Source of the DNA: Hexactinellida sp. DTS-2022 | Taxonomy: Eukaryota; Porifera; Hexactinellida | Direction: 5' to 3' | NCBI GenBank assembly: GCA_028753945.1 | Contig: JAPNXP010000015.1 | Span: 3,516,022-3,580,021, forward strand | Length of the DNA stretch: 64,000 bases | Part shown: one piece after another, positions 31,389 through 39,982 of the stretch | Position numbering within the stretch: position 1 is the stretch's first letter | Layout: each line of letters starts with the position of its first letter | Notes under the pieces: generated by a model | The model's input: only the letters and a program-made list of their open reading frames with translations | Told to the model about the DNA's origin: nothing | Database searches by the model: none | Program-made: the position numbers and the translations under genes

Positions 31389-32435
31389 ATGGCAGAACTG
31401 AACCCCCCAGAGCTGTTCATCGGATCGGACGCCATTCAGCAGTTCCCGCAGGAGCCTGTCTCCCTGGCAGAGCAAGAGGCGAAGCCGAAAATAATTCTAA
31501 TGGGTCTGCGGCGCTGCGGCAAATCCTCGATTTCGCAGGTGGTCTTCAACAAGATGACCGCGCACGGGACGCTGCTGCTGGAGAGCACCACCAAGATCGA
31601 GTTTCGGGACATCGAGACGAACTGCTTCCTGCACTACGAGCTCGTGGAGATCCCCGGACAGATGGACATCTTCGAGTCGACCGTCCCGCTCAACCACGAG
31701 GGGCTCTTCTCGAACTGCGACGCGGTTATCTACATCATAGACTGCTCGGACACCTACGAAGCGGCGCTGCCCTACCTCTACCAGATCGTCAACTGCGCGC
31801 ACAGGATAAACCCGCGCATCCGCTTCGAGGTGTTCATCCACAAGACGGACGTGCTGCGCCAGGAGGGCGACAAGCTGGCGATCCGCCGCGACATTTACTA
31901 CAAGGTGACGCGGGAACTGCAGGATTCCTGTCTCGAGGTGGTCAAGCTGCACTTCCATCTGACCAGCATATACGACTACAGCATATTCGAGGCGCTGAGC
32001 ACCGTGGTGCAGAAGCTGATCCCCGAGCTGCCCACGCTGGAGAACATGCTGAACCTGCTCAACCAGAAGTGCCGCATCGAGAAGTCCTATCTGTTCGACC
32101 TGCACAGCAAGATATACGTTGCTACCGACAGCACGCCCCTGGACATCAGCATGTACGGTCTCGTGTCCGACAAGATTGACATCGTCCTGGACATGGCCAA
32201 CATGTACGACTCCAGTGGCGACGGGAAGATGGCCAATCTGTCCTCCACTTTCGACATAAACAACAAAGTGGTTCTCTTTCTGAAGAAAGTGAATCTGTAC
32301 CTGGCGCTGGTGTGCATAATGAATGGGGAGGACCTGCAAGAGACCAGCGGACTGATCGAGTACAACTTCCAGCTGTTCAAGCTGCAGCTGGAGCACGTGT
32401 TCGCTGTGCGGACGCGAAACTCGAAGGAGAAATGA
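31389..32435 (+). CDS. RRAGC: Rag GTPase, RagC/RagD type
   Basis: 348 residues from the ATG at 31389. The P-loop G-L-R-R-C-G-K-S-S begins at residue 39 and matches RagC/D. The segment F-E-V-F-I-H-K-T-D has the RagC-type HKxD in place of NKxD, and L-T-S-I-Y-D-Y-S-I-F-E-A is conserved. The roadblock-like C-terminal domain (I-E-K-S-Y-L-F-D..S-K-I-Y-V-A-T-D-S) follows. RagC/D pairs with RagA/B on the lysosome to recruit mTORC1 in response to amino acids. The switch II motif reads E-I-P-G-Q where RagC has D-F-P-G-Q. Single exon; starts 172 bp after the ATP synthase stop. Confidence 0.95.
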   Translation: MAELNPPELFIGSDAIQQFPQEPVSLAEQEAKPKIILMGLRRCGKSSISQVVFNKMTAHGTLLLESTTKIEFRDIETNCFLHYELVEIPGQMDIFESTVPLNHEGLFSNCDAVIYIIDCSDTYEAALPYLYQIVNCAHRINPRIRFEVFIHKTDVLRQEGDKLAIRRDIYYKVTRELQDSCLEVVKLHFHLTSIYDYSIFEALSTVVQKLIPELPTLENMLNLLNQKCRIEKSYLFDLHSKIYVATDSTPLDISMYGLVSDKIDIVLDMANMYDSSGDGKMANLSSTFDINNKVVLFLKKVNLYLALVCIMNGEDLQETSGLIEYNFQLFKLQLEHVFAVRTRNSKEK

Positions 32436-32590
32436 CCTAGCATGGCACCTAACAACTCTTTAATTGTAATTAATTCGTCAGGAGTTACTTGTGCTGTTAT
32501 TCTTATTTACCAGTTTAATGAATGAAATGTTGCTAGAATTAATTATTAATTAATAGAATGGAGATAGGAGCTAACTGATCAGACTGGTTA

Positions 32591-33214
32591 ATGGCGCTTA
32601 AAGAGAACGGAGTCCCATTTTTGGAGGACATTTTCAAGATACTTCTGGTCGGTGACCTGTCGGTGGGCAAGACCAGCTTGATGCTGAGGTTCACCGAGGC
32701 CTCTTTCAGCGCGAAGCAGCCCTCCACGGTCGGAATCGACTACAAATGCAAGCGCCTATTTATCGGGGAGGAGAACTTCAAGGTGCAGGTCTGGGACACG
32801 GCCGGACAGGAGCGCTTCCGCACTCTAACCAACGCGTACTACCGCGGCGCCAACGGCATCATCATAGTGTACGACATTACAAGCCAGCTGTCATTCGACC
32901 ACTGCACACTCTGGATTGAGTCCGTGAGGCAGAACGCGCCCGTCAACGCCAAGGTGATGATATGCGGCTGCAAGTCGGACCTGCAGGAGGAGAGGGAGGT
33001 GCCGCGCGTCTCGGGCGAGGAGCTGGCTCGGGCTGTCGAGGGGCAGTTCTACGAATGCTCCGCGCAGACAGGGGAGAACTGCGAAGATATATTCGTAGAG
33101 ATTATGCAGGAAATAAAGAAGAATCGGAAGAGCACCAAGGAGCGACAGGACCCGTACTATTATCAGAGAATCCACGACCACAAGGTTAATAAAACTGGCT
33201 GCTGCCATAACTGA
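32591..33214 (+). CDS. Rab-family small GTPase with altered G4 and G5 motifs
   Basis: 207 residues from the ATG at 32591. G1 is GDLSVGKT (21-28), switch I has S-T-V-G-I-D-Y, and G3 is W-D-T-A-G-Q-E-R-F. The protein ends in CCHN, a Rab-type double-cysteine prenylation motif. The guanine-specificity motif NKxD is changed to CKSD (Cys127), and the G5 SAK is SAQ (Gln159). The rest resembles the Rab8/10/35 group, but I cannot assign a subfamily. Rabs control vesicle traffic; the substitutions could weaken guanine specificity. It starts 155 bp after the RagC gene on the same strand. Confidence 0.9.
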   Translation: MALKENGVPFLEDIFKILLVGDLSVGKTSLMLRFTEASFSAKQPSTVGIDYKCKRLFIGEENFKVQVWDTAGQERFRTLTNAYYRGANGIIIVYDITSQLSFDHCTLWIESVRQNAPVNAKVMICGCKSDLQEEREVPRVSGEELARAVEGQFYECSAQTGENCEDIFVEIMQEIKKNRKSTKERQDPYYYQRIHDHKVNKTGCCHN

Positions 33215-33391
33215 GACTTTTTGCTAATTTTCTAGCTGTTTTTAATTTGTATCTGTGATTATTTAAATTTAAATAATTGAGTTTTATACATATTGAAAAT
33301 TTTGATATTTGTTTATTAATAAATCGCAAATCTGTTATTTACATAATAAAATAACAATTGAAATAATATTAATATTATTAATTAAACGCAT

Positions 33392-33703
33392 CTACATGTC
33401 AATAACCTCAACACAGTAAGGATTGTCATTGAATAAGGAATTCCATTCAATCAGACCATAATATCGAGATTGGTTTGTAAAATCGTCGCTAACCGAGAAA
33501 TAATCGCTCCTTGCATAAACCTGCCTCCTCGACCTAGTTGCTCGCGGGTGGCTGTCTCTTCTTAAGCAGAACATCTTTGTTATTTGGACTGCACAAATAA
33601 CAATGAGAAAACTCATAAATATAATAGATCCTAGCACAACCACGCTTACTGACAATCCAATTAGAGTTGCGACGGATTCGCTTACCGACTCCTGGGACTG
33701 CAT
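33392..33703 (-). CDS. Small single-pass membrane protein (unknown)
   Basis: 103 residues from the ATG at 33703. The N-terminus is short and polar without Lys/Arg (residues 1-11). One long hydrophobic helix spans about 12-42, followed by a basic stretch (L-R-R-D..R-A-T-R-S-R-R) and a tail with several Tyr residues. By the positive-inside rule the tail would be cytoplasmic, making this a signal-anchor protein with an outside N-terminus. No family recognised; the coding nature is supported only by the ATG, the coherent membrane topology and length. Convergent with the Rab gene. Confidence 0.5.
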   Translation of the reverse strand: MQSQESVSESVATLIGLSVSVVVLGSIIFMSFLIVICAVQITKMFCLRRDSHPRATRSRRQVYARSDYFSVSDDFTNQSRYYGLIEWNSLFNDNPYCVEVIDM

Positions 33704-33835
33704 GCTAATTTATATTAGTTTGTTTGTCCTTTTTATGTAAACTCCTATGTCAGCTCGGCTGCTTTTATTCTGCAGACATTAAGCTATCCTATTTCTACTG
33801 ATGACATCAACATTCTTGTTTAAATAGTCACCAAA

Positions 33836-33901
33836 ATGAATTCCTCCAACATTTGGGTTTATTACTCAAACAGTGACGTTTTGTTGCCTGCCTCCTCAAA
33901 G
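33836..33901 (+). other. Candidate first coding exon of the F-box gene
   Basis: An ATG at 33836 opens 22 codons ending in AAG|GTATTC, a good donor. A CTCTATTTAG acceptor at 33991 would join it in phase 0 to seven in-frame codons leading into the ATG at 34013. The intron would be 90 bp. This would add 29 residues to the F-box protein. Confidence 0.4.
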
Positions 33902-34012
33902 GTATTCCCATTTTTTAATTAGATACTAAATTCTACACGAATTCACTTCCATACGTTTCTAGTACTAGTCAATACAACAGCCTCTATTTAGCTGATTGCA
34001 CTGAGCTACCCG

Positions 34013-36007
34013 ATGGCATTGGCTAACGTAGATAATAGCCTCAGTCACCAGTTGCGCGTCCCGCCCGAGGTCCTATACCGCATTATTAACCATTTGGCGC
34101 TGGCAGACATCCTGGCACTGGGGGGCACCTGCAGCCACCTGTACCAGGTCTGCCAGTCGCCCGCCGCGTACGAGCATCTCACAGTCGACAGGAAGATTAA
34201 TGTTAAGAAGATAATAAGGAAATGTGACAGGCACTACTTCGTCAAAACCCGTTCTATTTCTTTGAATGGTTGCCCACTAAGCGCGCACTCTCTTCTCGAG
34301 GGAAAACTGCAAAGTTTCCCAAGGCTTGCAAGTATCGACCTCTCAATCGCACCCATTAACCTGCAGCAAATAAGTCAGCTTGCGGAGTACTTTGCGCAGT
34401 TACAAAATGTTAAACTGTGCGTGGGAGTTCCCCACGTATTCCCAGGGACCGGGTTCTGGTCTTTGGATCAGTGCAAAGAGCTGAAACAGGTTCTGGTCGG
34501 TCTGCTCGCTCGCTTGCTACAATCCAACTCAATCAGAGAACTGCATTTGGTGTTTACTTTAAAAGACTCGATTTGTAACATAGAGAGTAAGGACGGTCTT
34601 GAAAATCTGTGTTTAAACTTGGCCCGAGTGCCGAGGAGAGTCAGAATAGAAAACTTTGCTTTATTCCGTCTTGAGGTCACAAATTACCTTCCCTTATTCT
34701 CCAACTCGCATTGCGTAGAAGAGTTCATCTTGCAGCAGTTCGATACCGGCGTCAATAACTTTACGGTTCCCATCTCTTTCTATGTGCCAGAAGATTCGGT
34801 TCCTATTAGCACTAATTGCAGGCGCCTCTACTTGGAACATAATGCCATCGCGAGGCCCGCATCAATACAGGCCAGTATAGCGGATAGCGCATTCAACAGA
34901 GAGTACAGCTCTCTCAACTTAATACCGGAGCATTTCCTGAATTGCATTGAGTTTGCAAACCTGTCCTATCTGGACCTGTCCCGTGTGTCCCCCTCCGTCG
35001 CTACGAAGGTTAGTCTGGATTCACTGCGCAGTCTGAGAGGCCTGAACATCTGCGGACAGGCCGCGCTGCTGCTGGAGATCCTGGAGCGAGTGCAGGTGTC
35101 CGCGGCCTTCCCGAGCCTCACGGAGCTAAACGTAGCGGGGATCCAGTGCAGTCAGCTGTTCGACCTCGTCCCCAAGAAGAACCTGATGCTGCTGGTCTCG
35201 CGGCTGCAGAACCTGAGATCTCTAACGCTCACACCCTGCATGACGCTACTGCCCTCAAACTCCATTGTTAAAGAGAATTCCTACCAGCCTGTCAAGATGC
35301 TAAAGCTCGACTCCTTTGGCATTTGTGTGCCTCAACTGTTCAAGTGCTGCCCCCGACTGGAGGCGCTCACTGTTACGGATAAGAATCTTATTCGGTGTCA
35401 GTTGTGCATAGACGAGTATTCAAATCTAAAGCAGACTCGTAAGCTCCTAAACCCGTCCTCAGAGAGCGCCCCTATTCCCCTCTCCCGCTTCTCTCTGTAC
35501 TACAAACAGGGAGTCATCGACAACTACAGCGCCCTCCTCCTGGAGGAGATCTCATACTTCCAACTAACTACTCTTACGCACTTCAGTATTCAGACCAATA
35601 GGAACTTCCTTACCAACATTCTATGCAAGTTTATCCACAACAACTCGGACTTGCTAACGCTTCGCATAGAATCTCCTATAAACTTTACTCCCTTGGTATT
35701 CAAGGCAATGCACGGCCTCACCTCTCTGCGGAACCTGTTTCTCATCGGTTCCGCGGCCAGCGACGCCACCGTCCTGGAGCGGGCGATAGCCGCGCTGCCG
35801 CAGCTGGAGACGGTCTGGCTGCACTTTAAGAGTCTGTCCGCCAAACAGGGCAAGGAGCTGCAGACCAGACTCATGCGCCTTAGGGAGGTGCGAGCCGTAC
35901 AGGACAGTAGCCTTACTGTGAACTACAGCAACAGAGAGTCCCAACTAGCGGACAGAATGTATGCCAGCATTGTTGGCTATCTGTACAGTAAAAGCGGGAT
36001 TAGATAG
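34013..36007 (+). CDS. F-box protein with leucine-rich-repeat-like C-terminal region
   Basis: 664 residues from the ATG at 34013. Residues about 15-57 fit an F-box: L-R-V-P-P-E-V-L-Y-R-I-I-N-H-L-A-L-A-D-I-L-A-L-G followed by C-x-x-L-Y-x-V-C. The rest has many L-x-x-L-x-L patterns (for example L-S-Y-L-D-L-S, L-R-G-L-N-I-C, L-R-S-L-T-L-T) that suggest degenerate leucine-rich repeats from about 90 to 630. Such proteins are substrate receptors of SCF ubiquitin ligases via Skp1. The substrate is unknown and I cannot name an orthologue. A possible upstream exon at 33836-33901 would extend the N-terminus. Confidence 0.82.
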   Translation: MALANVDNSLSHQLRVPPEVLYRIINHLALADILALGGTCSHLYQVCQSPAAYEHLTVDRKINVKKIIRKCDRHYFVKTRSISLNGCPLSAHSLLEGKLQSFPRLASIDLSIAPINLQQISQLAEYFAQLQNVKLCVGVPHVFPGTGFWSLDQCKELKQVLVGLLARLLQSNSIRELHLVFTLKDSICNIESKDGLENLCLNLARVPRRVRIENFALFRLEVTNYLPLFSNSHCVEEFILQQFDTGVNNFTVPISFYVPEDSVPISTNCRRLYLEHNAIARPASIQASIADSAFNREYSSLNLIPEHFLNCIEFANLSYLDLSRVSPSVATKVSLDSLRSLRGLNICGQAALLLEILERVQVSAAFPSLTELNVAGIQCSQLFDLVPKKNLMLLVSRLQNLRSLTLTPCMTLLPSNSIVKENSYQPVKMLKLDSFGICVPQLFKCCPRLEALTVTDKNLIRCQLCIDEYSNLKQTRKLLNPSSESAPIPLSRFSLYYKQGVIDNYSALLLEEISYFQLTTLTHFSIQTNRNFLTNILCKFIHNNSDLLTLRIESPINFTPLVFKAMHGLTSLRNLFLIGSAASDATVLERAIAALPQLETVWLHFKSLSAKQGKELQTRLMRLREVRAVQDSSLTVNYSNRESQLADRMYASIVGYLYSKSGIR

Positions 36008-36399
36008 CTCCTATATTGTGTGTATATTCTGTACTAAATGGCTATTAAAGAAGTTTATATCTTTTCTAAATTTTTAGGTCAGCTATTCAGCCGTATTAAT
36101 GACTCAGCTGATAATCAAGTTGTACCTCGCTCTATACAGGCCTCTATGGAATAATGATTGAGGATATTTGGTTGATTAGTCAGCTGTGGTTTGAATAGGT
36201 ACAGACAGCAGCTATGGAGTAGGTGGATGCTGGTCATTATCCTGATGAGAATATAAATATTCAAATGCTAACTCGTGAGGCTCGTGAGTCTTAGATTTCA
36301 ATTCAAAGTTATTTGTCACACGCACAGGTTGTCTCATTTTATTAATTCATACAATTAGGTGAAATACCTCCAATAATGAATTTTAATAAGGGTTTTGAT
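36008..36399. other. Convergent intergenic region
   Basis: 392 bp between the 3' ends of the F-box gene and QTRT2. A short ATTAAA lies near 36044 and could serve the F-box mRNA. Nothing else is visible. Confidence 0.5.
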
Positions 36400-37599
36400 T
36401 TACAGTTTGCTATTTAGACTTAATAATTCTATTTTCTTCTGATAGTCTTGAAATGTTTGCCTGGTGATGTGCTCTCTAATATCTGAGAAGAATCTCTGAT
36501 ACTGGTTAATGTTGTGCAGCATTAGCAGCATTGGGAGTAGCATCTCTTTCGTGTTTGCCAAGTGGTGCAGATATGCACATGTGTAGTGGCAGCACGTGTA
36601 GCAGGGACAGCGGGGGTTAATCGGATGGAAGCACTCTCTCAGCTCGCTGTTGCTTATGTCTATCGTTATGCTGTTTGATTGCGAGTGGTGCTCTGTCGAT
36701 TGCTCTCCTGGAGAGTTCTCAAAAGGGATGTTGAGAGCCGAGTTCTTGTTTTTGAGTTCCGTTAGGTACGAGCCGTCCAGGAGGTCCACTCCGTTCGCAA
36801 TAGCGAGCAGGGCCAGGCCGGGACTGCCCACGCTGTGCAGCAGTTTCGGCTTGTCCCTCGGGAGCTCTGAGTGGATCTGTGTGAGCAGGTTAGCTAGGAG
36901 CGTGACGTCATTAGAATACGTAGCTTCGGTTACGCCATTTATAGAGAATCCAGCCACGGGCCTGTGTGAGATTGCCTTGGCCATAGCGACGCGCTTGTCC
37001 ACCCTGTCTCCGCCCTCCAGACAGGCAAACAGCTTGCAGCCAGATTCTGTGCCGAACAGGGCAACGAGTTCATCCAAGTGCTCAATGCTCCTATTTATAG
37101 ACTTGTCGATGCGTTTGGATGTAGCGGGGGTTTGTAGGGTGTCTCCTAAGCTCTCGAACATGTCCGGGGCCGCCTGGCCAACAAATGCTGCGTAATCATG
37201 CACAGTAACCTTTCTTCTGCCAGAAGGGGTCCACACAGAAACCGTGCTCTTGTCATTAAATTCGTGCGGCATCGGATTTAGCGAATCTTGGACAGATAAG
37301 AAGGTTGGAAATTGCAAGTCATTTAGAGCAGCGAATTCTTGGATATTTTGGTCCATCTCTTTGAGCCCCTCTGTCCCCGGGAATTTTATGAAATGGCCAA
37401 GCGAGATATTCAAGCAAACAGCTGTGCCCCCGAGATTAGCCTTGACAATGTCTCGCGTCAAATGCGGCACTGAGCCAGCGTTAGTGTCGATAAGAACAGC
37501 CGGCGTTTCTATCGGCTTTCTGTTTGGAATGCACAGGATGCCTCTGCGGGCAAGCGAGCCCCCAACGCTCTCGCATACGATTGAAAAGGGATTAGTCAT
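36400..37599 (-). CDS. QTRT2: Queuine tRNA-ribosyltransferase accessory subunit 2
   Basis: 399 residues from the ATG at 37599 (human about 415). TGT-superfamily zinc ligands are present: Cys331, Cys333, Cys336 (C-P-C-Y-T-C) and His362 in L-M-L-H-N, with the 26-residue spacing of the family. The segments G-F-S-I-N-G and H-S-V-G-S-P match TGT-fold regions. QTRT2 is the non-catalytic partner of QTRT1; the dimer inserts queuine at position 34 of GUN-anticodon tRNAs, partly at mitochondria. Single exon, divergent from the DED/CAP-Gly gene with 247 bp between ATGs. Confidence 0.94.
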   Translation of the reverse strand: MTNPFSIVCESVGGSLARRGILCIPNRKPIETPAVLIDTNAGSVPHLTRDIVKANLGGTAVCLNISLGHFIKFPGTEGLKEMDQNIQEFAALNDLQFPTFLSVQDSLNPMPHEFNDKSTVSVWTPSGRRKVTVHDYAAFVGQAAPDMFESLGDTLQTPATSKRIDKSINRSIEHLDELVALFGTESGCKLFACLEGGDRVDKRVAMAKAISHRPVAGFSINGVTEATYSNDVTLLANLLTQIHSELPRDKPKLLHSVGSPGLALLAIANGVDLLDGSYLTELKNKNSALNIPFENSPGEQSTEHHSQSNSITIDISNSELRECFHPINPRCPCYTCCHYTCAYLHHLANTKEMLLPMLLMLHNINQYQRFFSDIREHITRQTFQDYQKKIELLSLNSKL

Positions 37600-37846
37600 A
37601 AGTAGTGTTCGAATCAGACCAATTATCCTTTCACCATTAAGGGATAAGCAAAATATCTAATTACTCTTGTTGAAACCAATAACTTTGGGTCTTTGCAATA
37701 TCCAAATTCGTCTATTGTTATTTGTATGTGTTGTAGACAACCTGTGCAACATTAAGTAGATTGAATATCAATAAATACGTTTGACTATTAAATGAATGTT
37801 AATTAATTAATTATAACCATAGTAGTATCTGTAAATAGACCGAGAG

Positions 37847-39862
37847 ATGGAGTATGACATCCCAGACAAACACGCGTTTGTATTCATCGTCATATCGAAG
37901 CGGCTCAGTTCAGAAAGTCTCTCCTCGCTAATGCGTCTGTTCGGAATCAAATCCGATGAGTGGGATAGGATTTGCCGCTCGCAATGCCCGCCCTTGGCCT
38001 TCCTGTGCTACCTGCATTTGATAGACTTGTTGGATAAATCGCTGCTCGAGAAACACCTGAAGAGCATCGGGGAGCTGGCTCTCTCCCGATGGCTGGCGGA
38101 CAACTGGAGCAGCACGGACCGACCGGGCCCCGAGGACAAGCGCGACTGCGAACACAGAGCATTCACGGGGCTGGACTCGATCTTCTCGTCAGAGGTGTTC
38201 ACGCCCGGAGACGCGTTGCAGAGCCGTCTCTTCATGAACGGAGTCATTGAGCAGCAAATGCAAATGCAAAGGAAATCTTCCTCGCGCACGTTCGTATGGC
38301 CAACTTCTAGTTCCTCCAGCGACTCCCGCAAAACACCGATTTCCCTTCCGGAAGCCAGTTTCCCAGACTCGTCGTTCGACTACAGAAGCAACCCCGCCTC
38401 CAGCCTCGCGCAGCACAGAGGCATGCAGGCGCGCTTCGAACGGACAAACAAGATAATGCGCACTCAGAGCCAAACGGACCTGTACACCTCTGTCGGAAGA
38501 AATAAAAGTTTACCTTCGAAGCAACAGCAGGCCAACTGCTGCTATGGGGAGTTTTCTGAGATTTTTCTTTTGTTGAAATCCACGAAAGACATCAACAACG
38601 CCATTGGTATTTACTTCCTGCAAGAGAAGCTACAAGAAGAGTTCAATGAGGCGATCTGTATCAGTGCGTGGGCTAATATTAAGGACCTGTTCACCAGTGA
38701 GAACCCGCAACTCAAACTTTTCTTCTTAGACTTTTTCCGTTCTTTTTTGAAAGCATCGGTTGTCTTTTTGCTAGAAAACCCAAATATTCTGGAAGAGATA
38801 TTGCTATCTCTCTTTCAGGAACTGAGTTTGGCTTATGGAGCAGCAAAGTTCAAAACTTATCGCATTTTAAACGAAGTCATTCAGGATTTCCCGCCCCTCC
38901 TGCTCCTGGTGAGTCTGACGCGAGTGATTCTCCGCTTGGTTGAGAGGAGCCCCGAGGCCGTCAAGCAGTTAATTATTTCGCAAGAAGTATATTCGGATTT
39001 CCTCACGCTACTCTCATTGGAAGATTTGGTCTCAATCCCAGAGATAAATGTGCTCGCTCGAAAGTGCGTAAATCAGGCGCGAAGTAATGACCCGCTCCTG
39101 CAGAAAATCGCCCAACAAATAATAGTTAATTTTTATAATCTACAGCCGACTCTTATCTTTACTTTAATCCGAGACCTGATGGACTACGACGACAAACGCT
39201 TCGTAAGCAAGATACTGCAGGGCCACTTGCTGGAAGAGGATATTTCCATGGGCATTCCCCGGCAAGAGACAGAAAAGAAGCAGCCGCCACCCCTGCCCCC
39301 GCGCCCCGCCCTCTCATCCAAAAACTCGCACAGCTTTTCGGACGAGGGATACTCCAACGGACTGGAAGACGTCTCGGATAAAGTCCTGTGCGACGATTCT
39401 AGTTTGGATAATTTCATATTAGAAGAACTGAGAGAGCTAGAACTCAAATCAAAGAAAGTAGAACACATTTCAGTTAAGATCCCACAGCCCGGTAAGCTCG
39501 CTACAATGCGCTCTTTCCTGGCGCCGGCTACCCCCATAATATCCAACAGCATCATCAGTCACGAGGACAGCAAGTTCGTGAGTCTCGTCTCCAAGCGAGA
39601 CCCCAAGCGCTACTTCAGCAAGCGCGTGTTCGTGTTTCTCCGCTCGCGACTGGTGGCAGGCGTCCTAAGGGCAATCTTCAAGGAAGAGTGCGCAACCGAG
39701 TTTCTGCTGTTTCCTGCGAAACGCAGCAGCATGGCCGGGCTAGAGTTCACGCACACAGTCGGCGACTGCGACGGGACTTATAAGGGAAAGCGCCGCTTCT
39801 TCTGTCGAGCTAACTGCGCCATATTTTTATCGCTTGAGGGAGTGTTTGTACTGAGGGACTGA
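37847..39862 (+). CDS. DED-like N-terminus, helical repeat middle, C-terminal CAP-Gly-like domain
   Basis: 671 residues from the ATG at 37847. Residues about 8-86 fit a death-effector-type domain: F-I-V-I-S-K-R-L-S-S-E-S-L-S-S-L in helices 1-2, then F-L-C-Y-L-H-L-I-D-L-L-D-K-S-L-L and a final R-W-L-A-D-N. Residues 90-225 are Ser-rich. Residues about 232-440 are helical and look like ARM/HEAT or TOG-type repeats. A poly-Pro SH3 ligand (P-P-P-L-P-P-R-P) lies near 480. Residues about 590-671 fit a CAP-Gly domain: V-A-G-V-L-R at strand 2 and D-C-D-G-T-Y-K-G-K-R-R-F-F-C in place of the canonical GKNDGxxxGxRYFxC. The closest match I can recall is the third CAP-Gly of CYLD, but no USP domain is present. 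The combination suggests an adaptor linking death-fold signalling to microtubule ends or to a NEMO-type partner; that is inference. Confidence 0.7.
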   Translation: MEYDIPDKHAFVFIVISKRLSSESLSSLMRLFGIKSDEWDRICRSQCPPLAFLCYLHLIDLLDKSLLEKHLKSIGELALSRWLADNWSSTDRPGPEDKRDCEHRAFTGLDSIFSSEVFTPGDALQSRLFMNGVIEQQMQMQRKSSSRTFVWPTSSSSSDSRKTPISLPEASFPDSSFDYRSNPASSLAQHRGMQARFERTNKIMRTQSQTDLYTSVGRNKSLPSKQQQANCCYGEFSEIFLLLKSTKDINNAIGIYFLQEKLQEEFNEAICISAWANIKDLFTSENPQLKLFFLDFFRSFLKASVVFLLENPNILEEILLSLFQELSLAYGAAKFKTYRILNEVIQDFPPLLLLVSLTRVILRLVERSPEAVKQLIISQEVYSDFLTLLSLEDLVSIPEINVLARKCVNQARSNDPLLQKIAQQIIVNFYNLQPTLIFTLIRDLMDYDDKRFVSKILQGHLLEEDISMGIPRQETEKKQPPPLPPRPALSSKNSHSFSDEGYSNGLEDVSDKVLCDDSSLDNFILEELRELELKSKKVEHISVKIPQPGKLATMRSFLAPATPIISNSIISHEDSKFVSLVSKRDPKRYFSKRVFVFLRSRLVAGVLRAIFKEECATEFLLFPAKRSSMAGLEFTHTVGDCDGTYKGKRRFFCRANCAIFLSLEGVFVLRD

Positions 39863-39982
39863 GGTGTTTATATTTTATTCTTTTTGTTGTAAATACTTGC
39901 ATTTTATTATATTTTTGTTAAAATTATAATATTTATGTTTTGTTCGTGTCTAAACCAATGATTTGATCTGTTGATAGTAAAG

